Source: Streptomyces sp. CCM_MD2014
Lineage (GTDB): Bacteria; Actinomycetota; Actinomycetes; Streptomycetales; Streptomycetaceae
Assembly: GCF_000772045.1 (NCBI RefSeq)
Contig: NZ_CP009754.1
Location: 1,798,001 to 1,862,000 of the forward strand
Direction of reading: 5' to 3'
Length of the DNA stretch: 64,000 nucleotides
Position 1 is the first letter of the stretch. Every line of letters starts with the position of its first letter. The notes under the pieces were generated by a model. The model was not told the DNA's origin, made no database searches, and saw nothing but the letters and a program-made list of their open reading frames with translations. The position numbers were made by a program, and so were the translations under genes. Below, one piece after another: positions 43,072-51,728 of the stretch.

Positions 43072-44322
43072 TCAGTCCCACGGCAGCCGGGCCCGTACTT
43101 CGAAGCCGCCGCCGGGTGTCGGGCCGTGCTCCAGGGTGCCGCCGGCGAGTGTGGCCCGCTCGGTCAGCCCGATCAGGCCCTGCCCGGAGCCGGGCACGCG
43201 GGGCACCTCGCCGCGGGGCGGGGCGTTGCGCACCGACAGGGCGAGACCGTCGCCCGGCGCTCCGGCGACCAAGACGGTGACCTCGGTGCCGGGGGCGTGC
43301 TTGCGCGCGTTGGTCAGCGCCTCCTGGGCGATGCGGTACGCGGTGCGGCCGATGGAGGCGGGGACCGCCGCGGGGTCGGGGACGCGGTCCGCGAGGGTGA
43401 CCTCCATGCCGGCCTCGCGGGACTCGGCGACCAGCGCGTCGAGTGCGGCGAGCGTCGGCTGGGGGCGGCCCGCGTCGTCGGCGTCCGCCGCCCGCAGGAC
43501 GCCGATGATCTGCCGCAGGTCCTGGAGGGCCTCGTGCGCGCTCTCCCGGATGACGCCCGCCGCCCGCGCGATCTCCTCCCGGGGCGCGTCGGGCCGGAAC
43601 TCCAGGGCGCCGGCGTGCACGCTGAGCAGCGTCAGCCGGTGGGCCAGGACGTCGTGCATCTCGCGGGCGATGGCCTCCCTGGCCAGCCGCTGCGCCTGTT
43701 CGGCCCGCAGCCGTGCCTCGGCCTCGGCGTGCCGGGCGCGGTCGCGCAGGCTCAGCAGGAGCTGGCGCTTGGAGCGGACGAGCAGGCCCCAGCCGAGCAC
43801 CGTGACGCCGAGCAGCAGGGCGATGACGAGGGAGGCGAGGAAGGGCAGCCCCGGTTCCGGGCGCATCCAGTAGTACAGGGGCGCCACGGCGAGGCTCGCG
43901 CCGCCGATCCAGGCCACGTACCGGAAGGGCCGGTGCACGGCGAGCGTGAACAGGGAGACGAGGACCGCGCCGCCCGCGATGGCGGAGACGAGGGAGACGG
44001 GCAGCATCGCGACGGCCAGCCCGGTCGGCCACCGGCGGCGGAGCCAGACGGCGGCGCAGGCCAGGGCGCCGATCACCTGGTCCGCGACGGCCATGGCCGG
44101 TGACAGGTCCGGCTCCTGGTCCAGCACGTCGGCGGACATCAGGCCGATGCCGACCGCGAGCAGGAAGCAGGCGAAGTCGACGGCCCAGTCGCGTGCGGTG
44201 CGCCGGGGTCGGCCGCCGGGCCGCCGCGGCTGCGGGTACAGGTCCTCGACCAGCGCCGCCGGCAGTACCCAGCGCCGCTTCGCGAAGGCCGGGGGCACCG
44301 TGGCCTGTTTGTCACCGTTCAC
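43072..44322 (-). CDS. Sensor histidine kinase, HisKA_3 (NarL-partner) type
   Basis: 416 residues from GTG 44322; a TTG three codons upstream (44331) is also possible and neither has a strong binding site. After a basic cytoplasmic start come four to five helices in residues about 45-165 (WAVDFACFLLAVGIGLMSAD, VIGALACAAVWL, VLVSLFTLAVHRPF, LVIALLLGVTVLGWGLL). The dimerisation domain has the phospho-His in AREMHDVLAHRLTLLSVHAG, and the HATPase ends with GQGLIGLTERATLAGG. There is no sizeable external sensor, so it may sense the membrane. It pairs with the regulator 55 bases downstream. Promoter and targets are not evident. Confidence 0.92.
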   Translation of the reverse strand: MNGDKQATVPPAFAKRRWVLPAALVEDLYPQPRRPGGRPRRTARDWAVDFACFLLAVGIGLMSADVLDQEPDLSPAMAVADQVIGALACAAVWLRRRWPTGLAVAMLPVSLVSAIAGGAVLVSLFTLAVHRPFRYVAWIGGASLAVAPLYYWMRPEPGLPFLASLVIALLLGVTVLGWGLLVRSKRQLLLSLRDRARHAEAEARLRAEQAQRLAREAIAREMHDVLAHRLTLLSVHAGALEFRPDAPREEIARAAGVIRESAHEALQDLRQIIGVLRAADADDAGRPQPTLAALDALVAESREAGMEVTLADRVPDPAAVPASIGRTAYRIAQEALTNARKHAPGTEVTVLVAGAPGDGLALSVRNAPPRGEVPRVPGSGQGLIGLTERATLAGGTLEHGPTPGGGFEVRARLPWD

Positions 44323-44501
44323 GGTCGACAAATCTATGCGGGGCCGGTGGCCGGGACGGCCGGCCGGGAGGGGCCGTCGACCAAAGTCGCGCGACCGGCG
44401 ACTTTCGGCGAGCCGGGGTCCGTGCGACGACGCCTTCCGTCGGGCGGGGCTCGCCCCGCGGCCGATGTGCGTGGGGGGACCGCGGGGCGAGAGTCGGGAT
44501 C

Positions 44502-44702
44502 ATGAAGAAACTGCTGGAGTTCCTGGGGTTCGTCACCGTGCTGCAGGGCGTGATGGGCCTGGTGCACGAGTTCGCCGAATGGAACGTGGGTCTGGTGCGG
44601 CGGATCGCTTTCCTCGACGGCTACGAGGTCTACGCGAGCGTGGCCCTGCTCGCCCTCGGCGGCGCGCTGTTCGCCGCCGCCGAGAGCCGCAAGTCCGGGT
44701 GA
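44502..44702 (+). CDS. Small two-helix membrane protein, unknown function
   Basis: 66 residues from ATG 44502. Two hydrophobic stretches (LLEFLGFVTVLQGVMGLVHE and VYASVALLALGGALFAAAE) are separated by a basic loop (GLVRRIAFLDGYE). There is no signal peptidase site and no motif. It is divergent from the histidine kinase gene (170 bases between). Strong third-position GC supports real coding. Function cannot be assigned. The 296-base stretch after it (44703-44998) holds no gene; it is less GC-rich near 44940-44990, where the RNase promoter probably lies. Confidence 0.65.
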   Translation: MKKLLEFLGFVTVLQGVMGLVHEFAEWNVGLVRRIAFLDGYEVYASVALLALGGALFAAAESRKSG

Positions 44703-44998
44703 GCCGGGGCCGGGTGGCTTCGTGGGCCTGGGTGCCGCCCCCGCCGCCGGGCTTTCCGCAGTCGTCGTTGCACCTGGTTCGAGTCGGGCACCATGCACCC
44801 CTGAACTGCACACCAGTGGGGGCGGGCCGGCTCTTCTTCCGCAGGCGAGCAGGAGCGCACCCGGCAGTACAGTCGTCTGTGAAGACCGCGTGTCCACACT
44901 CGACCGCGAGTTAACTCCGCACCAACTCGTTGAAGTTGACGGGAAAATCTCCAAGTTGTCATTGACATGCCACTGTCTACGCGCGTCATCATGAGGGC

Positions 44999-45388
44999 AT
45001 GAGATTCCCCCCACGAATCACTCGCATCGGCGCCGCAGCCGCCCTACTGTCCGCGCTCCTCGTCGGAGCCACCGTAGCCACCGCCTCCCCGGCGGCCGCC
45101 GCGGTGGGCAGCATCTGCTACAGCGACCTGCCCTCCCAGGCGTACGACACCCTCGAACTGATCGAGCAGGGTGGCCCCTTCCCGTACTCGCAGGACGGCA
45201 CCGTCTTCCAGAACCGGGAAGGCGTCCTGCCGAGCCAGTCCTCTGGCTACTATCACGAGTACACGGTGATCACCCCGGGCTCCTCCACGCGCGGTGCTCG
45301 GCGCATCGTCACCGGTGAGGAGAACCAGGAGGACTACTACACGGCCGACCACTACGAGTCCTTCGACCTGGTCGACTACGGCTGCTGA
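44999..45388 (+). CDS. Secreted guanyl-specific ribonuclease, RNase Sa family
   Basis: 129 residues: a signal peptide (basic start, then AAAALLSALLVGATVATA, cleavage after SPAAAA) and a mature enzyme of about 95 residues. It is nearly colinear with RNase Sa: PSQAYDTLELIEQGGPFPYS, DGTVFQNREGVLP, GYYHEYTVITPG, TRGARRIVTGE, DYYTADHYESF. The catalytic Glu (in YHEYT), Arg (in TRGARR) and His (in DHYESF) are all present, and the Cys pair (SICYSD and the last residue) would form the single disulfide. It cleaves RNA after G outside the cell. No barstar-like inhibitor is adjacent. The start is odd: GAGGG is only one base from the ATG, and an overlapping ATG-AGG-GCA-TGA mini-frame ends on it. Confidence 0.93.
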   Translation: MRFPPRITRIGAAAALLSALLVGATVATASPAAAAVGSICYSDLPSQAYDTLELIEQGGPFPYSQDGTVFQNREGVLPSQSSGYYHEYTVITPGSSTRGARRIVTGEENQEDYYTADHYESFDLVDYGC

Positions 45389-45551
45389 GTCCCCCTCCCC
45401 CACGGATCGGTCCGAGGAACGGTGCGACGTGGTGCGCTCCCGGGCCGGTGATGCAAGCCCACCTTGCCGGAAGGCCTCCGTCACGCTGTGAGGCGGGCCC
45501 GTGGGACAGGTGCACGGCTCGGCCTCGACGGTATGCAAGCGCCGCAGAACT

Positions 45552-45598
45552 CCTCGCCCCGCGTACCCCCCACGGCACACATGGGGCGCGGGGCGAGG
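45552..45598. terminator. Terminator-like inverted repeat between convergent RNase and MFS genes
   Basis: CCTCGCCCCGCG (45552-45563) pairs with CGCGGGGCGAGG (45587-45598) across a 23-base loop. It lies between two genes that converge, so it could end both transcripts. There is no T-run, which is usual for Streptomyces terminators. The rest of the 358-base gap 45389-45746 contains no gene that I can support. Confidence 0.6.
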
Positions 45599-45746
45599 CA
45601 CGTCCTGCGGCAGCCCGGCCAGGTCGGCTTCGGGACGTCCCGTCTTCACGTCGTTTCCCCGGCGCGACCGGACGGACCCGCGGTCCTGCCGTCTGCTGTG
45701 GATGGCCCGTGACGGTCGCGTGCGGGGGCTGACAGGAGTCGGTGGC

Positions 45747-48047
45747 TCAGGATTCGTGGGAGGGAGCGTCTTCGCGGCGGTCCAGATGGATGTTGTGCTG
45801 GTTGATCGCCTCGGAGATGGTGAGTCGGCTCACCGTCGGCGGATGGCCGGCGGTGATCAGGATGTAACTGCCGACCGGTAGGTCCGCGAACCGGAAGCTG
45901 CCGTCCTCCTTGGTGGTGGCGGTCAGCCCTGTGCCGGAGCCGTCCGTGAGTGTGAGCCGCACGTCGTGCACCGGGGTGCGCTCGCTGTCGCTGACCACCC
46001 CGCTCAGGCTGCCGAGACGGGTGTGCGAGGCGAGTTCCACCGTCACCGTCATCTGCCGTGCCTCGCCGATCTGGATGTCGAGGGCCGCCGGCCGGTAGCC
46101 GTCGTGGTGGACCACGAGGACGTACGGGCTGTACGCGAGCCCGTCGATGACGAACGAACCGTCTTCGTCCGTCGACAGGGAACGGACGAGGCGGCCGTTC
46201 ACGTCGGTCAATATGACGGACGCGCCCTTGAGGGGCATCCCGTCCGCCTCGTCCTGTGCGATGCCGACGACCACACCCTCGTCCTGGAAGGTGACCGTGT
46301 GCTCAATGGCCGAAGCGCCCGCAGTGAGGGCGAGCGGCGTAGCGGTCGAACGGTGGGAACGAGAGCGGGCGATGAGAATGTACGGCCCGTCTCCGGGTGC
46401 CCGCAGCGCATAGGCGCCGTCGCCGTCAGCGGTCGCCCGGGCGACCTCGCGGCCGTCGTGGGTGACCAGAGTGAGCGCCGCTTCGGAGACCGGAACGTCC
46501 TCGGCCCACACGACACGGCCACGGATCAGAATGGCGTCGGTGCCGGGCGCACCGTCGGCGTCGGCGTCGGCGGTGCCCTGCCGCACCTTGCGAGGATCGG
46601 CGTTGATCATGATCGTGCAGGCGACCGTGCCGATGAGCAGAATGCCGCTGACCCACCACGCGGCGGCCGCGCTGCCGTGCACGATGGACCTGACGAGGAG
46701 TTCACCCTGGGCACCCTGGCCCTTGTGGTCGGCGTAATAGGAGGCCGCCGCGTCGGCTGCGAGGGTGTTGCTCAGCGCGAGTCCGATGGCGCCGCCGACC
46801 TGCCGGGCCGTCGTCTGGAAGGCGGACACCGCGCCCGAGTCGCGTTCGGCCACCCCTGCCAGAGAGGCGTGTGTGGTGGGGGAATAGCTCAGGCCCATGC
46901 CGATGCCCAGCAGGAGCCAAGCCGGCAGCACCCCGAAGAGATAGGAACTGTCCTCGGAGAGCGTGGTGAACATCCATACTCCGGCCGCGGTGAAGGCGAG
47001 ACCGGGCCCGACCAGCCAACGCGTCGGAACCCGCCCCATGACGCGCGCGACGACCTGCGTCGCGGTCACCATGACGGCACCGACCATCGGCAGGAACGCG
47101 AATCCCGCTTTGAGCGGCTTGTAGTGCATGACGATCTGCAGGTGGTACGTGGCGAACAGCGAGATGCCCATCATGCCGAAGTTGAGCAACGCGGCCCCGA
47201 GGAAGGACCCCGCACGGGTGCGTTCGGCGACCACACGCAGCGGCAGCAGCGGCTGCCGGATGCGGGTCTGGGAGAGCAGGAATGCGCCGATCAGGACGAC
47301 GGACGCGGCCAACAGCCCGGCCACCAGCGGGGAGTCCCAGCCGCGATCCGGTGCCTCGGACAGTGCGTAGACAAGGGCGAGCGGGCCCAGACAGCCGAGG
47401 ACCGCACCGATCGCGTCGAGGCTGACGTCACGGTGACCCCGGTCGCGTGGCAGGGTGGCGATGCCCAGGGCGGTCACGGCGACGGCGATCGGCACGTTCA
47501 CATAAAGACACCAGCGCCAGCCCGCGTATTCGGTGAGCACACCGCCGACGATCAGTCCGATGGCGGCTCCGCTGCCGACGACGCCGCTGAAGAGGCCGAA
47601 AGCCTTGGCCCGTTCCTTGGTGCTGGTGAAGGTCGTGGTCAGCAAGGACACCGTGGCCGGCGAGAGGATGGCGGCGAAGACACCTTGCAGCGCCCGGGCG
47701 GTGATGAGCGTTTCGGTGTTGGGTGCGGCACCGCCGAGCGCGGAGACCACGGCGAAGCCGACCAGGCCCACGAGAAAGGTCCGGCCGCGGCCGAAACGGT
47801 CGGCGAGCCGGCCGCCGATCAGGAGTAGTCCTCCGAAGGCCAGCGCGTACGCGGTGACCATCCACTGCCGGTTGGTGTCGGACATGTGGAGCGACTGCTG
47901 GACGGAGGGCAGCGCGATCTGGACGATCGTGCCGTCGAGCATCACCATCAACTGGGCGGTGGCGATGACAGCGAGCACGTACCAGCGGTTGCGGTGGTTG
48001 CGCTCGGCGGCCGCCTGCTCGTCCGCCGTCACAGCGCCTGCGCTCAT
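45747..48047 (-). CDS. MFS exporter (DHA2) with three fused C-terminal carboxypeptidase-regulatory-like domains
   Basis: 766 residues from ATG 48047 (ATGA overlap with marR). Residues about 1-500 form a 14-helix drug/H+ antiporter (MLDGTIVQIALPSVQQSL, GGRLADRFGRGRTF, GSGAAIGLIVGG). Then come three beta-sandwich domains of about 80 residues each, beginning near 517 (ILIRGRVVWAEDVPVSEA), 600 (GVVVGIAQDEADGMPLKGA) and 685 (GSLSGVVSDSERTPVHDV), each with the G-x-V-x(n)-P-x-x-x-A and D-G-x-(F/Y) pattern of CarboxypepD_reg domains. Such tails are rare on transporters, although I recall similar fusions beside Streptomyces antibiotic clusters. The MarR gene in front suggests drug-induced export. It may export the product of the PKS cluster or protect against it. 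Confidence 0.9.
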   Translation of the reverse strand: MSAGAVTADEQAAAERNHRNRWYVLAVIATAQLMVMLDGTIVQIALPSVQQSLHMSDTNRQWMVTAYALAFGGLLLIGGRLADRFGRGRTFLVGLVGFAVVSALGGAAPNTETLITARALQGVFAAILSPATVSLLTTTFTSTKERAKAFGLFSGVVGSGAAIGLIVGGVLTEYAGWRWCLYVNVPIAVAVTALGIATLPRDRGHRDVSLDAIGAVLGCLGPLALVYALSEAPDRGWDSPLVAGLLAASVVLIGAFLLSQTRIRQPLLPLRVVAERTRAGSFLGAALLNFGMMGISLFATYHLQIVMHYKPLKAGFAFLPMVGAVMVTATQVVARVMGRVPTRWLVGPGLAFTAAGVWMFTTLSEDSSYLFGVLPAWLLLGIGMGLSYSPTTHASLAGVAERDSGAVSAFQTTARQVGGAIGLALSNTLAADAAASYYADHKGQGAQGELLVRSIVHGSAAAAWWVSGILLIGTVACTIMINADPRKVRQGTADADADGAPGTDAILIRGRVVWAEDVPVSEAALTLVTHDGREVARATADGDGAYALRAPGDGPYILIARSRSHRSTATPLALTAGASAIEHTVTFQDEGVVVGIAQDEADGMPLKGASVILTDVNGRLVRSLSTDEDGSFVIDGLAYSPYVLVVHHDGYRPAALDIQIGEARQMTVTVELASHTRLGSLSGVVSDSERTPVHDVRLTLTDGSGTGLTATTKEDGSFRFADLPVGSYILITAGHPPTVSRLTISEAINQHNIHLDRREDAPSHES

Positions 48048-48502
48048 GCCTGGGGCCCCTTCTCGCTCCTGGGTGCCGGGCGGAGCTTGTTGAGCAGGCG
48101 CGCGAACTCCACGCGTTCGTCGCGGGTCAGACCGTTGACGAGTTCGTCGGCGAGGGCCTGCCTGCCCCACTCGATCTCCTGCATCAGCGCGTTGCCCTTG
48201 TCGGTGACGCTGACCAGGACAGCGCGACGATCATCCGGGTCCGGGGCCCGCTGGACGAGGCCGCGGCGCTCGAGTCCGTCGACGAGGGCAGTGACGGTGC
48301 GCGGGGCCACATCGAAATTCTGGGCGAGCGTGCTCATGCGTTGGGGGGCTCCCCGCTCGTACAGGTCGGTCAGCAGGCTGGCCTGGGAGAAGGGGACCTG
48401 ATTGTTGGCGAACACGGTCCCGGCGTGGCGCAGAAGCGGAGACACCGTCTCCGTCAGAGCTGCAACGAGCTCGGAAGCCGTGACCTCGGGATCTCGAGCC
48501 AC
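48044..48502 (-). CDS. MarR-family regulator of the adjacent exporter
   Basis: 152 residues from GTG 48502, preferred because GGAGG lies five bases upstream; an in-frame ATG at 48514 would place that binding site inside the gene. The winged helix is visible (QRMSTLAQNFDVAPRTVTAL, DGLERRGLVQRAPDPDDRRA with the MarR-typical D-x-R-D/R wing). It is coupled to the exporter by ATGA. MarR proteins usually repress a transporter until a phenolic or antibiotic ligand binds. A short inverted repeat TTGAG-n6-CTCAA upstream (48533-48548) is a candidate operator. Confidence 0.9.
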   Translation of the reverse strand: MARDPEVTASELVAALTETVSPLLRHAGTVFANNQVPFSQASLLTDLYERGAPQRMSTLAQNFDVAPRTVTALVDGLERRGLVQRAPDPDDRRAVLVSVTDKGNALMQEIEWGRQALADELVNGLTRDERVEFARLLNKLRPAPRSEKGPQA

Positions 48503-48532
48503 GGACACCTCCATAGTGAGTCATGGAACATC

Positions 48533-48548
48533 TTGAGTGCATGCTCAA
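48533..48548. promoter_or_regulatory. Candidate MarR operator (TTGAG-n6-CTCAA)
   Basis: TTGAGTGCATGCTCAA has perfect 5-bp arms and lies about 30 bases upstream of the marR start, in sequence much richer in A+T than its surroundings. The position would block the promoter of the marR-exporter transcript. Only one copy is seen. Confidence 0.4.
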
Positions 48549-48793
48549 TATGTCAGTTGGCTCATCGACTGGCAAGCGGGGCGGCCTCCGCGGGCGCCGA
48601 ACGGATACTTTGCGGTCGAATTTCGTACATGTCGAGATTCAGCAACTTCCATACCCTTTGCATTCTCGCGATGAACTTTTTACGTTGGCTTGAATGGTTG
48701 TATGCTTCAATCGATTGAGTCGCGGTGAATGCGTGAAGAAATGTGGGCGAGTGTGCCGACATTTGACCGTGGCGCAAACTGAAACGACGGGGG

Positions 48794-51637
48794 TTGTTTT
48801 CGTTGGATTTGCTCATCGAAAGGAAGGATGAGATATCCGCCCTGCGCGGGCTGATCTCAGACGGGAGAGCCGGAAACGGCAGAATCGCCGTCGTCAGTGG
48901 CGCGACGGGCAGCGGCAAGACCGCCCTGCTGCGGGAGGCGGCCGAGTGCGCGGTCGAACAGGGTTCGGTCGCCGTCAACGTCACCTGCTCACCGCTGGAG
49001 CGGGACGTGCCGCTGGCTGTGGTGCGTCAGCTCTTCGACGCCCTTCCGCTCGGACCCCAACCTGCCAGGCAGGTCACCGACATGCTGACAGAAGGCGTGC
49101 AGGCGGGCCTGGGTGAGATCGCCACGACCATCACGCCGGCGCACGCCAGGGTCGCCGAGGGGCTGTGGGGCCTGTTGGTCGCCTTCTCTGAACGCATCCC
49201 CGTCGTCGTTCTCATCGATGATGTGCGGAATTCCGATGCGCTTTCGCTGGTGTACTTGCTCTATTTCATTCGGCGGGTGCGCTCGGCATGCATAGCCATG
49301 GTGCTGTCAGACACAGATGACCCGCAGCCGCGCTTCCCCCTCTTCCGGGCTGAAATCATGCGCCTCCCGGAGTTGAGTCATATTCGCACAGCGGCGCTCA
49401 GTCCGACGGGTGTCACCGAATTGTTGGCGAGCCGCCTGGGGCCGGATAAGGCCGTCCTTCTCGGAGCTGAATTCCATGATGTCAGCGGTGGAAGTCCGTT
49501 GCTGCTGAAAACTTTGCTGCGCGATCTGGCTGACTCGGCGTCAACGCCCCCGGAGCAGCGGGCACCGGTGGCCGGGGAACACTTCGCGCAGGCCGTGGTC
49601 TCCTGCCTGCGCCGATCGGGACCCACGACGCTGGTGGCCGCGCAGTGGGTGGCGCTCCTCGGCGACAGCACCTGCAAGGAACTACTGGCGGAGTGTCTCG
49701 GCACCAGCCCGGAGTCTGCCCACCGTTTACTGCGAATGCTTGACACCATCGGCGTGACCCGGGCAGGACGATTCCGCCACCCTGCGGCCAGAGTCGCGAT
49801 CATGGACGGCATCGCGGAACAGAACCGTGCGGAAATGAAGTTCCGCGTGGCCCGCATGCTCTACGACACGGGGGCGCCCGCCACCCAGGTGGCCGGTCAC
49901 CTCCTCGGTCAGGTGGGGCAGCAGGCCGGGCTGTGCACCGAGCAGGCGGCATGGGCGGTCTCGGTGCTCCGGGAAGCAGCGGACCGGGCTCTCACGGACA
50001 ATCGGGTCGAGCAGGCCATCGCCTGGCTGCGGCAGGCCCACCGGCTCTGCACCGACAAGGCGGAGCGGGGCGCCGTCCTCTTTCACCTGGCCCGCATCCA
50101 GTGGCGGCACAGTCCGACGGCGGCCCTGCGTTGCCTCGACCAGGTGACCAAGCCGTTCGTGCACGAGCGGTTCGGGACGCCGTACACCCTGTTGCTCATC
50201 CGCTACCTGCTGCGCAGCGGGCGGCACCAGGAGGCGCAGAAGATCCTGCACCGGCTGCACCGCGACGCGGACTCGCTCCCCGACGAGGTGTGCGCCGAAC
50301 TCCGGCTGCTGGAGATGTGGCTGGCGGTCTCCTTCCCCGCGGTGGCCGAGCACTTCCCGTACGACCACAGTCTGGTGGTACGACGCAGCGGTCCGGTCAC
50401 CGGACGGGACGAACTGCAATGGCAAGCCGCCAGATTGCTCGTCGGAGTGCTGGGCGGTGGCGTGGACAGCGGATTCATCAGCGAGGCGGAGCAGGCCCTG
50501 CGTCTGTACCAAGTGGCCGAGGCCACCCTCGAACCGCTGGTGATGGGGCTGTCCGCGCTGATCTTCGCGGACCGCCTCGCCGGCGCCGGTGCGTGGTGCG
50601 CCTCACTGATGGACGATGTCGAGACTCTCGACGCCCCCGCCTGGCGCGCCGCCCTGTCGGCGCTACGCGCGGAGATCGCGGTACGCCAGGGCGACCTGAA
50701 GGGCGCCGTCCGGCTCGCCGGGCAAGCACTCGACGACATCGATGCGGAAGGATGGGGGGTGGAGATCGGCGTCCCCCTCTCCACCATGGTGCTCGCCCAC
50801 GTGGCGATGGGGCGGACCGAGGAGGCCAACGCCCTGCTCCAACTGCCGGCGGCCGGTCCCATGCACGAGAGCCGTTACGGCCTGCAGTACCGCTACGCGC
50901 GTGCCCATCACCATCTCGCCGCCGACCGCCCCCACGCCGCCCTGCGGGACTTCCTCGACTGCGGCACCCTGATGCGGCGGTGGAACCTCGACGCTCCGGG
51001 CCTCGCCCTGTGGCGGGTGGGAGCAGCCGAGGCTCTGCTGCTCCTGGGGGAACAGGCGCGAGCCAAGTCCCTGATGGACGAGCAGTGGGCACTGCTGGCC
51101 GGTAACCGCACCACCCGCAGTGCCGGCATGGCTCTGCGGGTGTGTGCCGCCGTCACCCGGCCGGACCGGCGGCCGGCGCTGCTGAGACAGTCCGCGGAGA
51201 TCCTTCAGGGCTGCGGCGACCGCTACGAACTGGCCAAAACGATGGCGGACCTCGCCCACGCGCACGAGGCCCTCGGTGAGAGCGCGCGAGCACGGCACGC
51301 CTCACGCAAGGCGCTGCGGCTCGCGCAGGCGTGCGGTGCCGCGGGGATCGTCGCACGATGCCTCCCCACGCCGGGTGCGGAGCCGGTGGCCGAGACGGGC
51401 CGGCGGCCGGAGGCGAGTGCCGCCCCCCAGAGCGAGGGGATCAACGAGCTGAGCAGGGCCGAGAGCAAGGTGGCCGCTCTGGCGTCGATGGGGTACTCGA
51501 ACCGGGAGATCAGCGACCGCCTGCACGTCACCATCAGCACGGTGGAGCAACACCTCACCCGGGTCTACCGGAAGCTGCGTGTCAACAGCCGCGAGGACTT
51601 GCCGACGGCCAGCCTTCAGCCCGTGGTCTCCTACTGA
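48794..51637 (+). CDS. LAL-family (large ATP-binding LuxR) transcriptional activator with a TTA codon
   Basis: 947 residues from TTG 48794; a second TTG at 48803 has better spacing from the GGGGG run and may be the true start. The N-terminal AAA-type ATPase has Walker A GATGSGKTALL and a Walker B-like VVVLIDDV. A long helical repeat region follows, and a LuxR HTH ends the protein (ELSRAESKVAALASMGYSNR, EISDRLHVTISTVEQHLTRV). LAL proteins are typical pathway activators of macrolide and other polyketide clusters. Codon 312 is TTA (49727-49729), so translation should depend on the bldA leucyl-tRNA, tying expression to development. The 5' region and first third are less GC-biased than neighbours, with several low-GC codons. 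Confidence 0.92.
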   Translation: MFSLDLLIERKDEISALRGLISDGRAGNGRIAVVSGATGSGKTALLREAAECAVEQGSVAVNVTCSPLERDVPLAVVRQLFDALPLGPQPARQVTDMLTEGVQAGLGEIATTITPAHARVAEGLWGLLVAFSERIPVVVLIDDVRNSDALSLVYLLYFIRRVRSACIAMVLSDTDDPQPRFPLFRAEIMRLPELSHIRTAALSPTGVTELLASRLGPDKAVLLGAEFHDVSGGSPLLLKTLLRDLADSASTPPEQRAPVAGEHFAQAVVSCLRRSGPTTLVAAQWVALLGDSTCKELLAECLGTSPESAHRLLRMLDTIGVTRAGRFRHPAARVAIMDGIAEQNRAEMKFRVARMLYDTGAPATQVAGHLLGQVGQQAGLCTEQAAWAVSVLREAADRALTDNRVEQAIAWLRQAHRLCTDKAERGAVLFHLARIQWRHSPTAALRCLDQVTKPFVHERFGTPYTLLLIRYLLRSGRHQEAQKILHRLHRDADSLPDEVCAELRLLEMWLAVSFPAVAEHFPYDHSLVVRRSGPVTGRDELQWQAARLLVGVLGGGVDSGFISEAEQALRLYQVAEATLEPLVMGLSALIFADRLAGAGAWCASLMDDVETLDAPAWRAALSALRAEIAVRQGDLKGAVRLAGQALDDIDAEGWGVEIGVPLSTMVLAHVAMGRTEEANALLQLPAAGPMHESRYGLQYRYARAHHHLAADRPHAALRDFLDCGTLMRRWNLDAPGLALWRVGAAEALLLLGEQARAKSLMDEQWALLAGNRTTRSAGMALRVCAAVTRPDRRPALLRQSAEILQGCGDRYELAKTMADLAHAHEALGESARARHASRKALRLAQACGAAGIVARCLPTPGAEPVAETGRRPEASAAPQSEGINELSRAESKVAALASMGYSNREISDRLHVTISTVEQHLTRVYRKLRVNSREDLPTASLQPVVSY

Positions 51638-51662
51638 GCGGCCCGTTCACAGCCGACGGGAG

Positions 51663-51716
51663 GCAAGAAGGGCGTGAGGGGAACACCGGCCGGTGTTCCC
51701 CTCACGCCCTTCTTGC
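51663..51716. terminator. Perfect 54-bp palindrome, bidirectional terminator between convergent genes
   Basis: The sequence from 51663 to 51689 (starting GCAAGAAGGGCGTGAGG) is followed directly by its exact reverse complement to 51716. It can form a 27-bp stem with only the minimal unpaired turn. It lies between the stop of the LAL gene (51637) and the stop of the glycosyltransferase gene (51729), facing each other, where a bidirectional terminator is expected. It is unusually long and free of mismatches. Confidence 0.85.
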
Positions 51717-51728
51717 TCCGTGCCGCCG

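Noticed and set aside
45389..45746. Small genes in the gap between the RNase and the MFS exporter, including a barstar-like inhibitor
   Set aside because: Candidate ORFs lack binding sites and codon bias, none resembles barstar, and the gap is explained by a terminator-like repeat.
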